The position numbers and the translations under genes are program-made. Under the pieces are notes generated by a model. It saw only the letters and a list, made by a program, of their open reading frames with translations, had not been told where the DNA came from and made no database searches. DNA of 64,000 bases. Origin: an uncultured Coriobacteriaceae bacterium (GTDB lineage Bacteria; Actinomycetota; Coriobacteriia; Coriobacteriales; Atopobiaceae). Every line of letters starts with the position of its first letter. Position 1 is the first letter of the stretch. The DNA is taken from assembly GCA_902793465.1 (NCBI GenBank), contig CADBDT010000006.1:18975-82974 (forward strand). Reading direction: 5' to 3'. Positions 1-7,418 of the stretch are shown here, one piece after another.

Positions 1-525
1 ATCATAATCCTGGACTCCTTCTCCAACGTACCTGCAACAGACGACACCATGAAGCAGCTCATAGAGACATGCGGCGACCGCAAGGTCTACTTGGTAAACG
101 TCCGCATCCCCGAGTCCGAGCAAGAGCAAATAAACGAGCAGATCTCGCGCTTTGCAAAGAAGTACGACAACGTGACGCTCATAGACTGGTACGGGTACAG
201 CGAGGGACACCCCGAATGGATCTATCCGGACGGCGAGCACCTAACCCCCGAAGGCCAGCCGTACTACATCGACCTCATCACGAACGCCATAGCCAAGGAC
301 TTTGTGGAGTCTGGCGGCTCCGTAACGGAAGACAAGAAATCTAGCGGAAGCTCGAGCACATCTACGAGCACGGAGACCACAAGCGACTCTTCGTCCTCCA
401 GCTCGGATTCGAGTTCCAGCAAGTCCTCCACATCTTCCAGCACGGATTCAAGCTCCAGCAGCTCGTCGACCTCGTCTGGCAGCTCCAGCAGCAAGTCTGC
501 CTCTCTCGGCAATGCAGGGGCATAG
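1..525 (+). CDS. C-terminal part of a membrane acyltransferase / SGNH-type protein (5' end outside window)
   Basis: The reading frame is open from the first base, so only the last 174 codons are seen. The visible part resembles the extracytoplasmic SGNH-hydrolase-like tail found behind acyltransferase-3 (OafA/YrhL-type) membrane domains: a strand IIILDSF, then DWYGYSEGHPEW, then the block DGEHLTPEGQPYY, in which Asp and His match the usual DxxH position of SGNH enzymes. In that family the tail works outside the membrane, often in O-acetylation of wall or surface polysaccharide. The last about 70 residues are almost only Ser, Thr, Asp and Lys, a disordered linker-like tail that is odd for the family. 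The membrane part cannot be checked here, so the acyltransferase call is inference from the tail. Confidence 0.6.
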   Translation: MIILDSFSNVPATDDTMKQLIETCGDRKVYLVNVRIPESEQEQINEQISRFAKKYDNVTLIDWYGYSEGHPEWIYPDGEHLTPEGQPYYIDLITNAIAKDFVESGGSVTEDKKSSGSSSTSTSTETTSDSSSSSSDSSSSKSSTSSSTDSSSSSSSTSSGSSSSKSASLGNAGA

Positions 526-560
526 GTGCCAAACTATTTCAAACTAGACATACTACTTGA

Positions 561-665
561 GGGCAGATGCTCTCTATACTCGCGCCGACGCGAATCACGA
601 GCGAAGCGAGTGGGCGAACGCAAGTGAGCGCTGAGCGATCGGGCGAGCATAGAGAGCATCTGCCC
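561..665. repeat. Family C hairpin element, copy 1
   Basis: A core of about 47 nt, containing GAGCGAAGCGAGTG and GTGAGCGCTGAGCG, sits between arms of about 25 nt. The left arm begins GGGCAGATGCTCTCTAT and the right arm is its complement with one or two mismatches. The arm sequence is found nowhere else in the window; the core recurs at four other places. Confidence 0.85.
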
Positions 666-752
666 GCCAGCAATGGTTGCTGACAAGACCTCATCACACC
701 TGCAGTATTTGGGTTAATCCATTGGCTGAGGGTGGGTCATTTCCGGCTGTTC

Positions 753-847
753 GCCCGCATGACATTATTATCCACTCGCTCAGCGCTCACTTCGTTCGCT
801 CACTCGCTTCGCTCGTAATTCGCGGTGAATAATAATGCCGCGTGGGC
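753..847. repeat. Family C hairpin element, copy 2 (core reversed)
   Basis: The same core is present on the opposite strand (CGCTCAGCGCTCAC, then CACTCGCTTCGCTCG) between imperfect arms of about 23 nt that share CATTATTAT/ATAATAATG. The arms differ from those of copy 1, only about 90 bases away. Confidence 0.8.
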
Positions 848-1000
848 TTCCCATCGGCATAAGACGAGTAATATTGCTGAGTATCCCAACGTGCGCACCT
901 GCCTTACGTCGGACTCCCTACCGTCCGTCGGTATGTCGAGCTCCGCACCATGTGACGGGAGTAAACTTTGACTGCATGCCTGCGGAAGGAGACCGTCATT

Positions 1001-2548
1001 ATGGAAATGCTACTTATGTTCGTCTTGGCCCTCATGCCAATCCTATGGCTCGTTCTTGCCCTATGCGGCATGAAGATGGAAGCCTGGAAGGCTAGTTTTG
1101 GCGCGCTCGTAGTTGCTGCGGCGCTCGGAATCTTTGTATGGAAGATGACGCCCATTAACGCGGCAACTGCCGCACTCGAGGGAATGGCAATGGCCATCTG
1201 GCCTATAGTCATCGTTATTATCGCTGCCGTGTTTACGTACAACCTCACCGTGCACACCGGCGCAATGGAAACGATTAAGGGTATGCTCACGTCCGTGTCA
1301 AGCGACATGCGTGTGCTGGTGCTGCTCATAGGATGGTGCTTCGGGGGCTTCCTTGAGGGTATGGCTGGCTTCGGCACCGCCGTGGCAATTCCCGCATCGA
1401 TGCTCATGGCACTGGGCTTCGACCCCATCATGGCAATCCTCGCATGCCTTCTTGCGAACGGCGTACCCACCATGTTTGGCTCCATTGGTATCCCCACCAC
1501 AACGCTTGCAAGCATTACGGGGTTAGACCCCACCAACCTTGCGCTCATGCAGGCGCTGCAGGTGGCTCCCTTTGTAATCCTCACTCCCTTCCTTATGGTC
1601 ATGCTCGTAGGCGGCGGCCCCAAGGCACTCAAGGGCGTCGTACCCATAACGCTTATAACCGGCATATCCGTGTCCGTTTCGGAAATTGCCGCAGCTGCAT
1701 TTATCGGCGCCGACCTGCCAATGGTCGTTGCCGCAGTGGTTTCCCTTATCGTTACCTTCCTTGTGGCACTCAAGATGAAGGGCGAGGTTCCGCCCCAGTA
1801 CGCGCTCGAGACCCCCAAGAGCGAAGAGAAGCTCACACCCAAACGTGCCCTTACGGCTTGGGCGCCCTTTATTCTTATCTTTGTGGTGCTGGTGCTTACT
1901 TCCAAACTGGTTCCCTTTATCAATGGCCCGCTTTCTTCCATTAAGTCCGTCGTAAACATCTACCAGGGCGACCCGAACGCAACGCTCACCTTCTCGTGGA
2001 TAAACACGCCGGGCGTACTCATTCTTGTTTGCGGTATTGTTGGCGGCATTATTCAGGGCTGTCCTTTTGGCGAGATGATGGGTGTTCTTTGGTCCACCTG
2101 CAAGCAGATGTCCAAGACCATCCTTACCATGCTTTCGGTTCTTGGCTGCGCAAAGATAATGGGCTACTCCGGAATGATTGCGAGCATCGCCGCATTCTTC
2201 GTAAACACGCTGGGCGGGCTGTATCCCCTCGTTGCACCGGTCCTCGGCGCGCTTGGCACGTTTGTAACGGGCTCGGGCACCTCGAGCGAGGTACTGTTTG
2301 GTTCCGTTCAGCAACAAGCAGCCCAGGCAATCGGAGCAAACGAGTACTGGCTGTGCGCTGCCAACTCTCTTGGTATCTCCGCCGGAAAGATGCTCTCTCC
2401 TCAATCGATTGCAATCGGCACTGCTTCCTGCGGCCTTATGGGCAAAGACGGTGAGGTGCTTGGCAAGATTGCGCCCTATACCTTTGCCTTCGTTATAGTT
2501 ATGGCCATTATTATCCAAGTGGGCGTAATGATGGGCATTGGCATGTAG
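1001..2548 (+). CDS. lctP: L-lactate permease family transporter
   Basis: A 515-residue polytopic membrane protein of the lactate permease family (LctP/LldP), which moves lactate (or glycolate) with protons across the cytoplasmic membrane. Hydrophobic segments run through the whole length. Family signatures are GWCFGGFLEGMAGFGTA (about residues 110-126), GSIGIPTTTLA (about 160) and GSGTSSEVLFGSV (about 424). The length fits the usual 500-550. I place the start at the ATG at 1001, which follows GGAAGGAG at good spacing, rather than at the upstream in-frame TTG at 968. The gene stands alone, but LarB (5032-5826) and a D-2-hydroxyacid dehydrogenase (22412-23500) nearby also concern lactate. Confidence 0.93.
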   Translation: MEMLLMFVLALMPILWLVLALCGMKMEAWKASFGALVVAAALGIFVWKMTPINAATAALEGMAMAIWPIVIVIIAAVFTYNLTVHTGAMETIKGMLTSVSSDMRVLVLLIGWCFGGFLEGMAGFGTAVAIPASMLMALGFDPIMAILACLLANGVPTMFGSIGIPTTTLASITGLDPTNLALMQALQVAPFVILTPFLMVMLVGGGPKALKGVVPITLITGISVSVSEIAAAAFIGADLPMVVAAVVSLIVTFLVALKMKGEVPPQYALETPKSEEKLTPKRALTAWAPFILIFVVLVLTSKLVPFINGPLSSIKSVVNIYQGDPNATLTFSWINTPGVLILVCGIVGGIIQGCPFGEMMGVLWSTCKQMSKTILTMLSVLGCAKIMGYSGMIASIAAFFVNTLGGLYPLVAPVLGALGTFVTGSGTSSEVLFGSVQQQAAQAIGANEYWLCAANSLGISAGKMLSPQSIAIGTASCGLMGKDGEVLGKIAPYTFAFVIVMAIIIQVGVMMGIGM

Positions 2549-2554
2549 CTGCAA

Positions 2555-2708
2555 CCTCTATAGTCTCCCCCAAGCGAAGGTCCAAACCTTCCGGCGCCAT
2601 GGACAAGCACCGTGCTCAGACAGTCCTCACTTCAACGCGGAACTGTGCGCGGCTGCTTTCCATGGCGCCTCGCGGTTTTGACCTTCGTTTGGGGGCAGAC
2701 TATAGAGG
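2555..2708. repeat. Family B hairpin element, copy 1
   Basis: A 154-nt hairpin between lctP and the dipeptidase gene. The outer arms are locus-specific and nearly perfect (CCTCTATAGTCT at the left, AGACTATAGAGG at the right, continuing through GAAGGTC). The inner stem GGCGCCATGGA/TCCATGGCGCC and a core with GTGCTCAGACAGTCCTCA and GGAACTGTGCGCGGC recur elsewhere. Confidence 0.85.
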
Positions 2709-2753
2709 TCTATGATACTGTCGAACACGTAGACATCATTCGAAGGAGGCAAC

Positions 2754-4232
2754 ATGCCCTGCACAACCATACTTGTTGGCAAGAACGCAAGCTACGATGG
2801 ATCGACCATCGTAGCACGCAACGAGGACTCCATGAACGGCGAGTTTACCCCCAAGCGCTTTTGCGTTGTGCTGTCAGAAGACCAGCCAAAAACGTACACA
2901 AGCGTGCTAAGCCATCTGAGCATCCAGCTGCCCGATAATCCCCAACGCTACACGTCTTTGCCTAACGCGCTTCCCGATGAGGGCATTTGGGCAGCGGCTG
3001 GCATAAATGAATCGAACGTAGGCATGAGCGCCACCGAAACCATAACCACGAACCCACGAGTTCTTGCCGCCGACCCGCTGGTGCCCAGCCCAACAGCAGC
3101 GGACAACAAGACTTCTGGAGGTATTGGCGAGGAAGACATGGTCACGCTCATGCTCCCCTACATTCGCACCGCCCGCGAAGGAGTGCTTCGCCTCGGGTCG
3201 CTCCTTAAGCAATACGGAACCTACGAGTCCAACGGGATCGCATTCCACGACACCAACGAAATATGGTGGCTGGAAACCGTTGGCGGGCATCACTGGATAG
3301 CCAAGCGCGTGCCGGACGACTGCTACGTAACCATGCCCAACCAACTGGGCATCGACCATTTTGACCTCACGGATGCGGAAGGCGAAGGCAGGGAGTACCT
3401 CTGCTCACCTGATTTACGCGCGTTTATGGAAGAGAATAACCTCGATCTAACCATGGACAAGCAAACGGAACCTGCAAGCTCTCGCAAAGTATCGAACATA
3501 TTCAATTCTCGCCTGGCCTTTGGCAGTGCCGACGATGCCGATCATATATACAACACGCCTCGCGCCTGGGCAATACAGCGCTATCTAAACCCGTGCTCCC
3601 TCGCCAAGGAGGGTGCTTCCATGCATCCCGAGTCAGACACGATTCCCTGGTGTCGCACACCGGAGCACAGGATTACCATGGAAGAGGTAAAGTATGCCCT
3701 TTCGCTCCACTACCAAGGAACGCCCTACGACCCCTATGGTGCTCCTGGAACGCCCGACCTGCGTGGAAAGTACCGCTGCATAGGCATAAACCGCACAAGC
3801 CAGCTGAGCGCCACCCAACTTCGCGGAAACCAGCCCGAGGACTTCTGCGCAATACAGTGGATTGCCTTTGGCAGCAATCCCTTTAACGCCTTTGTTCCCC
3901 TATTTGCCAACGTGGACAGGGCTCCGGCGTACTTTACTACCACCCAGAAGACCGTCTCTACCAATAGCTTCTATTGGGCCAACCGCCTTATAGGCGCCTT
4001 GGCCGACGCATCGTACGCGGCGTCTCTTCCGCACGTGGAGCGCTACCAGCAAAGTGTTGTGGCCGAGTCCTTTGGCATACTTGCATGTGCCCAAAAGAAC
4101 GGCGGCTCTCGCGAGGAAGCCAACGAAGAGGTGGCCCGCGTGGTACGTAAGGAGACCGACGAGCTGCTGGGAAACGTACTCTTTGAGGCAAGCATGGGCA
4201 TGAAGAACGCCTTTTCGCGCTCGGACAACTAG
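2754..4232 (+). CDS. pepD: C69-family dipeptidase
   Basis: A 492-residue peptidase of family C69 (PepD/U34, Ntn-hydrolase fold). Members cleave dipeptides in the cytoplasm, using an N-terminal cysteine as nucleophile. Here the protein begins MPCTTILVGK, so Cys3 is the expected nucleophile; next come STIVARNEDS with the conserved Arg and Asp, GINESNVGMSATET, and DTNEIWWLETVGGHHWIAKRVPDD, all typical of the family. There is no signal peptide, and the length fits the family's 470-500. The start is secure: GAAGGAGG lies just before the ATG. The gene is monocistronic, between a family B hairpin upstream and a family A hairpin downstream. It presumably supplies amino acids from imported dipeptides. 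The exact substrate range cannot be read from sequence. Confidence 0.92.
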   Translation: MPCTTILVGKNASYDGSTIVARNEDSMNGEFTPKRFCVVLSEDQPKTYTSVLSHLSIQLPDNPQRYTSLPNALPDEGIWAAAGINESNVGMSATETITTNPRVLAADPLVPSPTAADNKTSGGIGEEDMVTLMLPYIRTAREGVLRLGSLLKQYGTYESNGIAFHDTNEIWWLETVGGHHWIAKRVPDDCYVTMPNQLGIDHFDLTDAEGEGREYLCSPDLRAFMEENNLDLTMDKQTEPASSRKVSNIFNSRLAFGSADDADHIYNTPRAWAIQRYLNPCSLAKEGASMHPESDTIPWCRTPEHRITMEEVKYALSLHYQGTPYDPYGAPGTPDLRGKYRCIGINRTSQLSATQLRGNQPEDFCAIQWIAFGSNPFNAFVPLFANVDRAPAYFTTTQKTVSTNSFYWANRLIGALADASYAASLPHVERYQQSVVAESFGILACAQKNGGSREEANEEVARVVRKETDELLGNVLFEASMGMKNAFSRSDN

Positions 4233-4269
4233 GGTCAATACAGGATAGTCTCTATAGAGCCTAAGTTTT

Positions 4270-4393
4270 CGTCGTACCGCTAGGGGATACTCCCCATAGG
4301 GTACATTGCGGATAATGCCTCTCGTGAGGGAATGGACTTCTCGCAATGTACCCTATGGGGAGTATCCCCTAGCGGTACGACGTTTTCGGACAA
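4270..4393. repeat. Family A hairpin element, copy 1
   Basis: Inverted arms of about 45 nt contain GGGGATACTCCCC followed by GGGTACATTGCG; the right arm mirrors them and ends CTAGCGGTACGACG. The 30-nt loop keeps the family's GGAATGG. The outer bases TTTTCGGACA match the terminal repeat of copies at 58240 and 63293. It lies between two convergent genes and could also end transcription, but there is no clear T-run. Confidence 0.85.
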
Positions 4394-4414
4394 CCTGCAT
4401 TGTATGCCTTGTTC

Positions 4415-4714
4415 CTAGTAGCGTCGCACCCCAAAGTCACGCTCGTCGTCTACCAGGCTTACGGGCTTCTCGCTGCCAACGCTCCAGTTGTCACCGAACC
4501 CAGGCACAAGCGTGCTGAGCCTTCTTAGAAAGGCGAGCTGGCCCGTGGAGCTGCCTTGGACCTCTGCGGTTACCGTTCCGTTGCGCTCGTTTCTTACCCA
4601 TCCCGTAAGGCCTTCCTTGCGTGCACACGTTACGCATGCGAACCTAAAGCCTCGGTTCTGCACACGTCCCACAAAGACGTACCTTACGCGTTCTTTGCGT
4701 GCGGTTGATTCCAT
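4415..4714 (-). CDS. acyP: Acylphosphatase
   Basis: A 99-residue small cytosolic enzyme of the acylphosphatase family, which hydrolyses carboxyl-phosphate bonds such as acetyl phosphate. The catalytic arginine is Arg24 in VQNRGFR (the family consensus is VQGVGFR), and the catalytic asparagine is Asn42 in GWVRN. The following NGTVTAEVQG is the usual strand. The change of the GV pair to NR next to the active site is unusual but leaves both catalytic residues. The ATG at 4714 is preceded by GGGAGG and gives normal family length; upstream extension would add unrelated residues. It is divergent from the small gene at 4791. Confidence 0.88.
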   Translation of the reverse strand: MESTARKERVRYVFVGRVQNRGFRFACVTCARKEGLTGWVRNERNGTVTAEVQGSSTGQLAFLRRLSTLVPGFGDNWSVGSEKPVSLVDDERDFGVRRY

Positions 4715-4790
4715 TCGGCCTCCCTCAACATGGCAAACGACGCTCATAACTGCTAATATCTTAACGAATACAGACGGTTGGAAGTGAGCC

Positions 4791-4991
4791 ATGCGCTGCC
4801 TTTACTGCGGAAAGAAGCTCGAAAACCAAACCGCAACATGTCCACGCTGCGGCAGCGAGGACTGTTGTAAGGTTAACTGGCGCGGCGTTGGTCTGACCGT
4901 CGTTTTTGCCGTTATATCAATTGCAATAGTGGCTCTTCTTGTTTTTGCCGTTCTAACATGGCACGAGTCCCAAGTGATTCTTATTGGCTAA
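4791..4991 (+). CDS. Small zinc-ribbon membrane protein, unknown function
   Basis: A 66-residue protein with two CxxC pairs (Cys3/Cys6 and Cys17/Cys20) that look like a zinc ribbon of the 'double zinc ribbon' style. One hydrophobic segment follows at about residues 34-57, and a short hydrophilic end. It would be a single-pass membrane protein with the zinc ribbon at the N-terminal side, most likely cytoplasmic. A GGAAGTGAG stretch precedes the ATG. It is divergent from the acylphosphatase gene with a shared 76-base region. I do not recognise a family with known function; the metal-binding motif and good ribosome binding site are the reasons for calling it real. Confidence 0.65.
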   Translation: MRCLYCGKKLENQTATCPRCGSEDCCKVNWRGVGLTVVFAVISIAIVALLVFAVLTWHESQVILIG

Positions 4992-5006
4992 TTCTCGCTG
5001 GTAGAT

Positions 5007-5045
5007 CGGACCACGGCTAAGGGACTGTCCCCTATCCGTGGTCCG
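5007..5045. terminator. Hairpin at the 3' end of larB (family D core)
   Basis: Ten-base perfect arms CGGACCACGG/CCGTGGTCCG enclose a loop that contains AAGGGACTGTCCCC, itself partly self-complementary. It overlaps the larB stop codon and separates convergent genes, so it may end transcription from both sides; the T-run is absent. The loop sequence AGGGACTG recurs in three other hairpins. Confidence 0.55.
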
Positions 5046-5826
5046 GTGTCGTTCGTGCGTGGTCAATGAGCGCGGCTTGGTAGCCAGCACCAAAGCCATT
5101 GTCTATGTTTACCACCGAGGTTCCGCTAGAACAGGAATTGAGCATGGCAAGCAACGCAGAAACGCCGCCAAAGGCAGCGCCGTAGCCCACGCTCGTGGGA
5201 CATGCAATAACAGGACAGGCACACAAACCTCCTATTACGCTTGCAAGAGCACCTTCCATTCCTGCCACCGCTACGACTGCGGTTGCTCTTTGGAACGTTG
5301 GTGCATACGAAAGCAACCTATGGATTCCAGCTACGCCCACATCGTAGACCCTCTCTACCCTACTGCCCATCATCTGGGCGGTAATGGCAGCCTCCTCGGC
5401 ACAATACAGGTCGCTGGTACCCGCGCATGCGACCACAACCAACCCATTGCCGTTGGCTGGCGGCATAGACCCCACAACCAGCGCATGCGGTGTCTCAAAG
5501 TACTCTACCGGCATGCCACCGCATACCTTGCTCTGCCGTAGCAGGTCCATTGTACGTTGTGCCTTAGCCTCATCCACGCGGGTGGCAAGCACATGGTCCT
5601 GGCCGGCGTCAATAAGCGACTCCGTTATGCCCGCAATCTGCTCTGCCGTCTTTCCTGCGCCATATATCACTTCCGCTACGCCGGTCCGCACGCCGCGATG
5701 CGTGTCGGGTTTGGCATAGCCAAGGTCGGTAAACGGATCCATGCTTAGCGCAACTATGGCATCGCTCACCTGTACGCTGCCAGAGGCAACGCCATCAAGA
5801 AGCTCGGAAAGTTCTTGTCTTTGCAT
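5032..5826 (-). CDS. larB: LarB-like nickel-pincer cofactor biosynthesis carboxylase (PurE fold)
   Basis: A 264-residue protein of the LarB family (AIR-carboxylase/PurE-like C-terminal domain). LarB carboxylates nicotinic acid adenine dinucleotide, the first step towards the nickel-pincer nucleotide of lactate racemase. Family features visible are GYAKPDTHRGVRTGVAEVIYG near residue 35, then the Rossmann-like half with ACAGTSDLYCAEEA, YDVGVAGIHRLL and GMEGALASVIGGL. The ATG at 5826 follows AGGAG. It has no larA, larC or larE neighbour in the window, so its partners would have to be elsewhere. The distance to the lactate permease gene (about 2.5 kb) fits a lactate theme but no operon is formed. 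It lies 31 bases after the NlpC/P60-like gene on the same strand. Confidence 0.88.
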   Translation of the reverse strand: MQRQELSELLDGVASGSVQVSDAIVALSMDPFTDLGYAKPDTHRGVRTGVAEVIYGAGKTAEQIAGITESLIDAGQDHVLATRVDEAKAQRTMDLLRQSKVCGGMPVEYFETPHALVVGSMPPANGNGLVVVACAGTSDLYCAEEAAITAQMMGSRVERVYDVGVAGIHRLLSYAPTFQRATAVVAVAGMEGALASVIGGLCACPVIACPTSVGYGAAFGGVSALLAMLNSCSSGTSVVNIDNGFGAGYQAALIDHARTTPDHG

Positions 5827-5857
5827 GTAACATACTCCTAACTGCACGTAAAAGCGG

Positions 5858-7111
5858 CTAGCTAAGCACTATGTTGTTGAGCCATCCCCAGCGTACAGGC
5901 ACGGTTTCTCCGTAATAGGAGCACCATTCGTCGAGCGTTGTGGTGCGAATGTAGCCAATGTTGTCCATAACGGTGTTGTTGCCCACGTACATGCCAATGT
6001 GTCCGTATATGCGCCCTGCAGACGAATGCGGATGGGTAGACACCGCCACGGCCATGCCGGGCTTAAGCTCTGCTCGGTTGGAGCTAAAGCAGAACTCGGC
6101 ATACATGTCGTTGGCATTGCCCGAAACAAAACCATAGCCTGCGTTTATCATTACGTTAGAACACCAGCCCGCACAGAGCCCACCGCCAGGCGACGGTGTG
6201 CTTTGGCACGATGCCACGACCGCGGCCGCAGATCCCGTACTCTGCGCGGGTGCCTGCTCTTCCGCGCTGGCGGGTGCGGGCGTCTTGTCACCCGACGAGG
6301 CCGATGCCGAATCCTGGCTATTTGCCTGGCTCGATGCCTGCCGCTCCTGTTCCTCTTTTTGTGCAGACTCCAGTGCCGCCTTCTGCTCAGCTGCCTTCTG
6401 CTCGGCGGCTTTTTTCTCTGCAGCCTCACGCTCGGCCTGCGCCCGTGCTGCCTCCTTCTGGGCGGCAAGCAACTCTGAGTCGCGCTTTACAATGAGGTCC
6501 TTAACCTCCTTGTCCAGCCCGTCTATGAGCCTCTGTGCCTCCTGCTGCTTGCCTCGCATGGCCTTGAGCTGGTCTGCCTGGGTGCGACTTACCTCTTCCA
6601 GGCTCGCCTCTTGCGCCTCGAGCTCGGCACGCTCGTATGCGCACTCCTCGCGCATGCTGTTTACGTCGGCTATGAGCTGGGCCTGCTCGTCGGTTATCTT
6701 GTCGTAGTAGTAGAGGTTGGATATGAGTTCTTCTACGGAGGTGGAGTGAACGAAGAGGTCCACCATGCCACGACTGCCGTCTTTGTACTCTTCCGACACA
6801 CGGTCCGACAGCTCCCTGCGCTTGGTGGCGAGCTTTCGTTCCAGTCCCGCAATACGTGTTGTGATCTTGGAGATCTTTGCCTTTACGGCCTCGATCTGGT
6901 CGAGCGTCTTTGACTGCTCCGTACTAATCTTCTCGTATTCCGTGGCAATGGCATTGAGTTCTGCCTGAGCGCTTGTCAGACGCGACTGAGCAGAGCTCAG
7001 GTCCGTTTGGGTATCGGCAAGCGCTGCCGCTGGAAAGCCAGACATAATGCCAGATATGGCAAGAATGCGCAAGGCGGAACGCCTTGTGAGCGTGGTGCGT
7101 TTAGGGTTCAT
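5858..7111 (-). CDS. Secreted coiled-coil NlpC/P60 or CHAP-type peptidoglycan hydrolase
   Basis: A 417-residue secreted protein. Residues 1-32 form a signal peptide with an RR pair (TLTRRSALRILAISG) and an Ala-rich cleavage region. Residues about 35-260 are a long coiled coil, as in PcsB and RipA-type hydrolases. An Ala/Gln/Ser-rich linker follows to about 310. The C-terminal domain has a Cys in LCAGWCSN (about 314) and a His in YGHIGMYVG (about 370), fitting a Cys/His peptidase that cuts wall peptides. In PcsB-like proteins the coiled coil interacts with FtsEX; no ftsEX is in this window. The ATG at 7111 follows GAGGAG. An upstream extension of 32 codons lacks a signal-like start. Whether the domain is NlpC/P60 or CHAP is not settled by eye. 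Confidence 0.82.
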   Translation of the reverse strand: MNPKRTTLTRRSALRILAISGIMSGFPAAALADTQTDLSSAQSRLTSAQAELNAIATEYEKISTEQSKTLDQIEAVKAKISKITTRIAGLERKLATKRRELSDRVSEEYKDGSRGMVDLFVHSTSVEELISNLYYYDKITDEQAQLIADVNSMREECAYERAELEAQEASLEEVSRTQADQLKAMRGKQQEAQRLIDGLDKEVKDLIVKRDSELLAAQKEAARAQAEREAAEKKAAEQKAAEQKAALESAQKEEQERQASSQANSQDSASASSGDKTPAPASAEEQAPAQSTGSAAAVVASCQSTPSPGGGLCAGWCSNVMINAGYGFVSGNANDMYAEFCFSSNRAELKPGMAVAVSTHPHSSAGRIYGHIGMYVGNNTVMDNIGYIRTTTLDEWCSYYGETVPVRWGWLNNIVLS

Positions 7112-7166
7112 TTTTACTCCTCGAGCTTTTGGCAAGAGCAGACTTACTATAGCACGACCACAAATC

Positions 7167-7221
7167 GGGCGCAGTCCCTTAGTTGAGGTTTTGTGCCAAA
7201 ACAACAACTAAGGGACTGCCC
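7167..7221. repeat. Hairpin with family D sequence
   Basis: GCAGTCCCTTAGTTG and CAACTAAGGGACTGC form a 15-base stem, with TTTTG/CAAAA forming a second stem inside. The motif AACTAAGGGACTGCC recurs at 60076-60124 and, in variant form, at 22333-22380 and 5007-5045. It lies upstream of the NlpC/P60-like gene and downstream of the giant surface gene. Confidence 0.7.
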
Positions 7222-7238
7222 TAACGAACGATGGGGAC

Positions 7239-7349
7239 GCTGTGCAGCATGGGGATATTCCCCTATGGGTACATCGCGGATAGGTTTCCTTAAAATGGAA
7301 TGACCTGCTCGCGATGTACCCGACGGGGAGTATCCCCAATGTGCACAGC
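7239..7349. repeat. Family A hairpin element, copy 2
   Basis: The conserved GGGGATATTCCCC-TA-GGGTACATCGCG and its mirror CGCGATGTACCC...GGGGAGTATCCCC are present, with the family loop GGAATG. Outer arms GCTGTGCA/TGCACAGC are specific to this locus. A further GGGGTACTCCCC at 7376-7387 may be a broken half copy. Confidence 0.85.
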
Positions 7350-7418
7350 TCCCCCAGACCCTTAACTAAATGGCGGTGGGGTACTCCCCTTGATAGGTCG
7401 CCGCTGTCCGGTCCCGCC

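Larger units (their letters stand above)
526..1000. other. Intergenic region with two hairpin elements
   Basis: This 475-base gap holds two copies of the family C hairpin (561-665 and 753-847), in opposite orientations. Otherwise I see no gene. The part just before 1001 should contain the lactate permease promoter, but no convincing -35/-10 pair stands out. Confidence 0.6.

Noticed and set aside
561-847. Family C hairpins as simple rho-independent terminators
   Set aside because: They lack T-runs and occur between genes in the same direction (45665-45759) as well as elsewhere; the conserved 47-nt core is not explained by termination.
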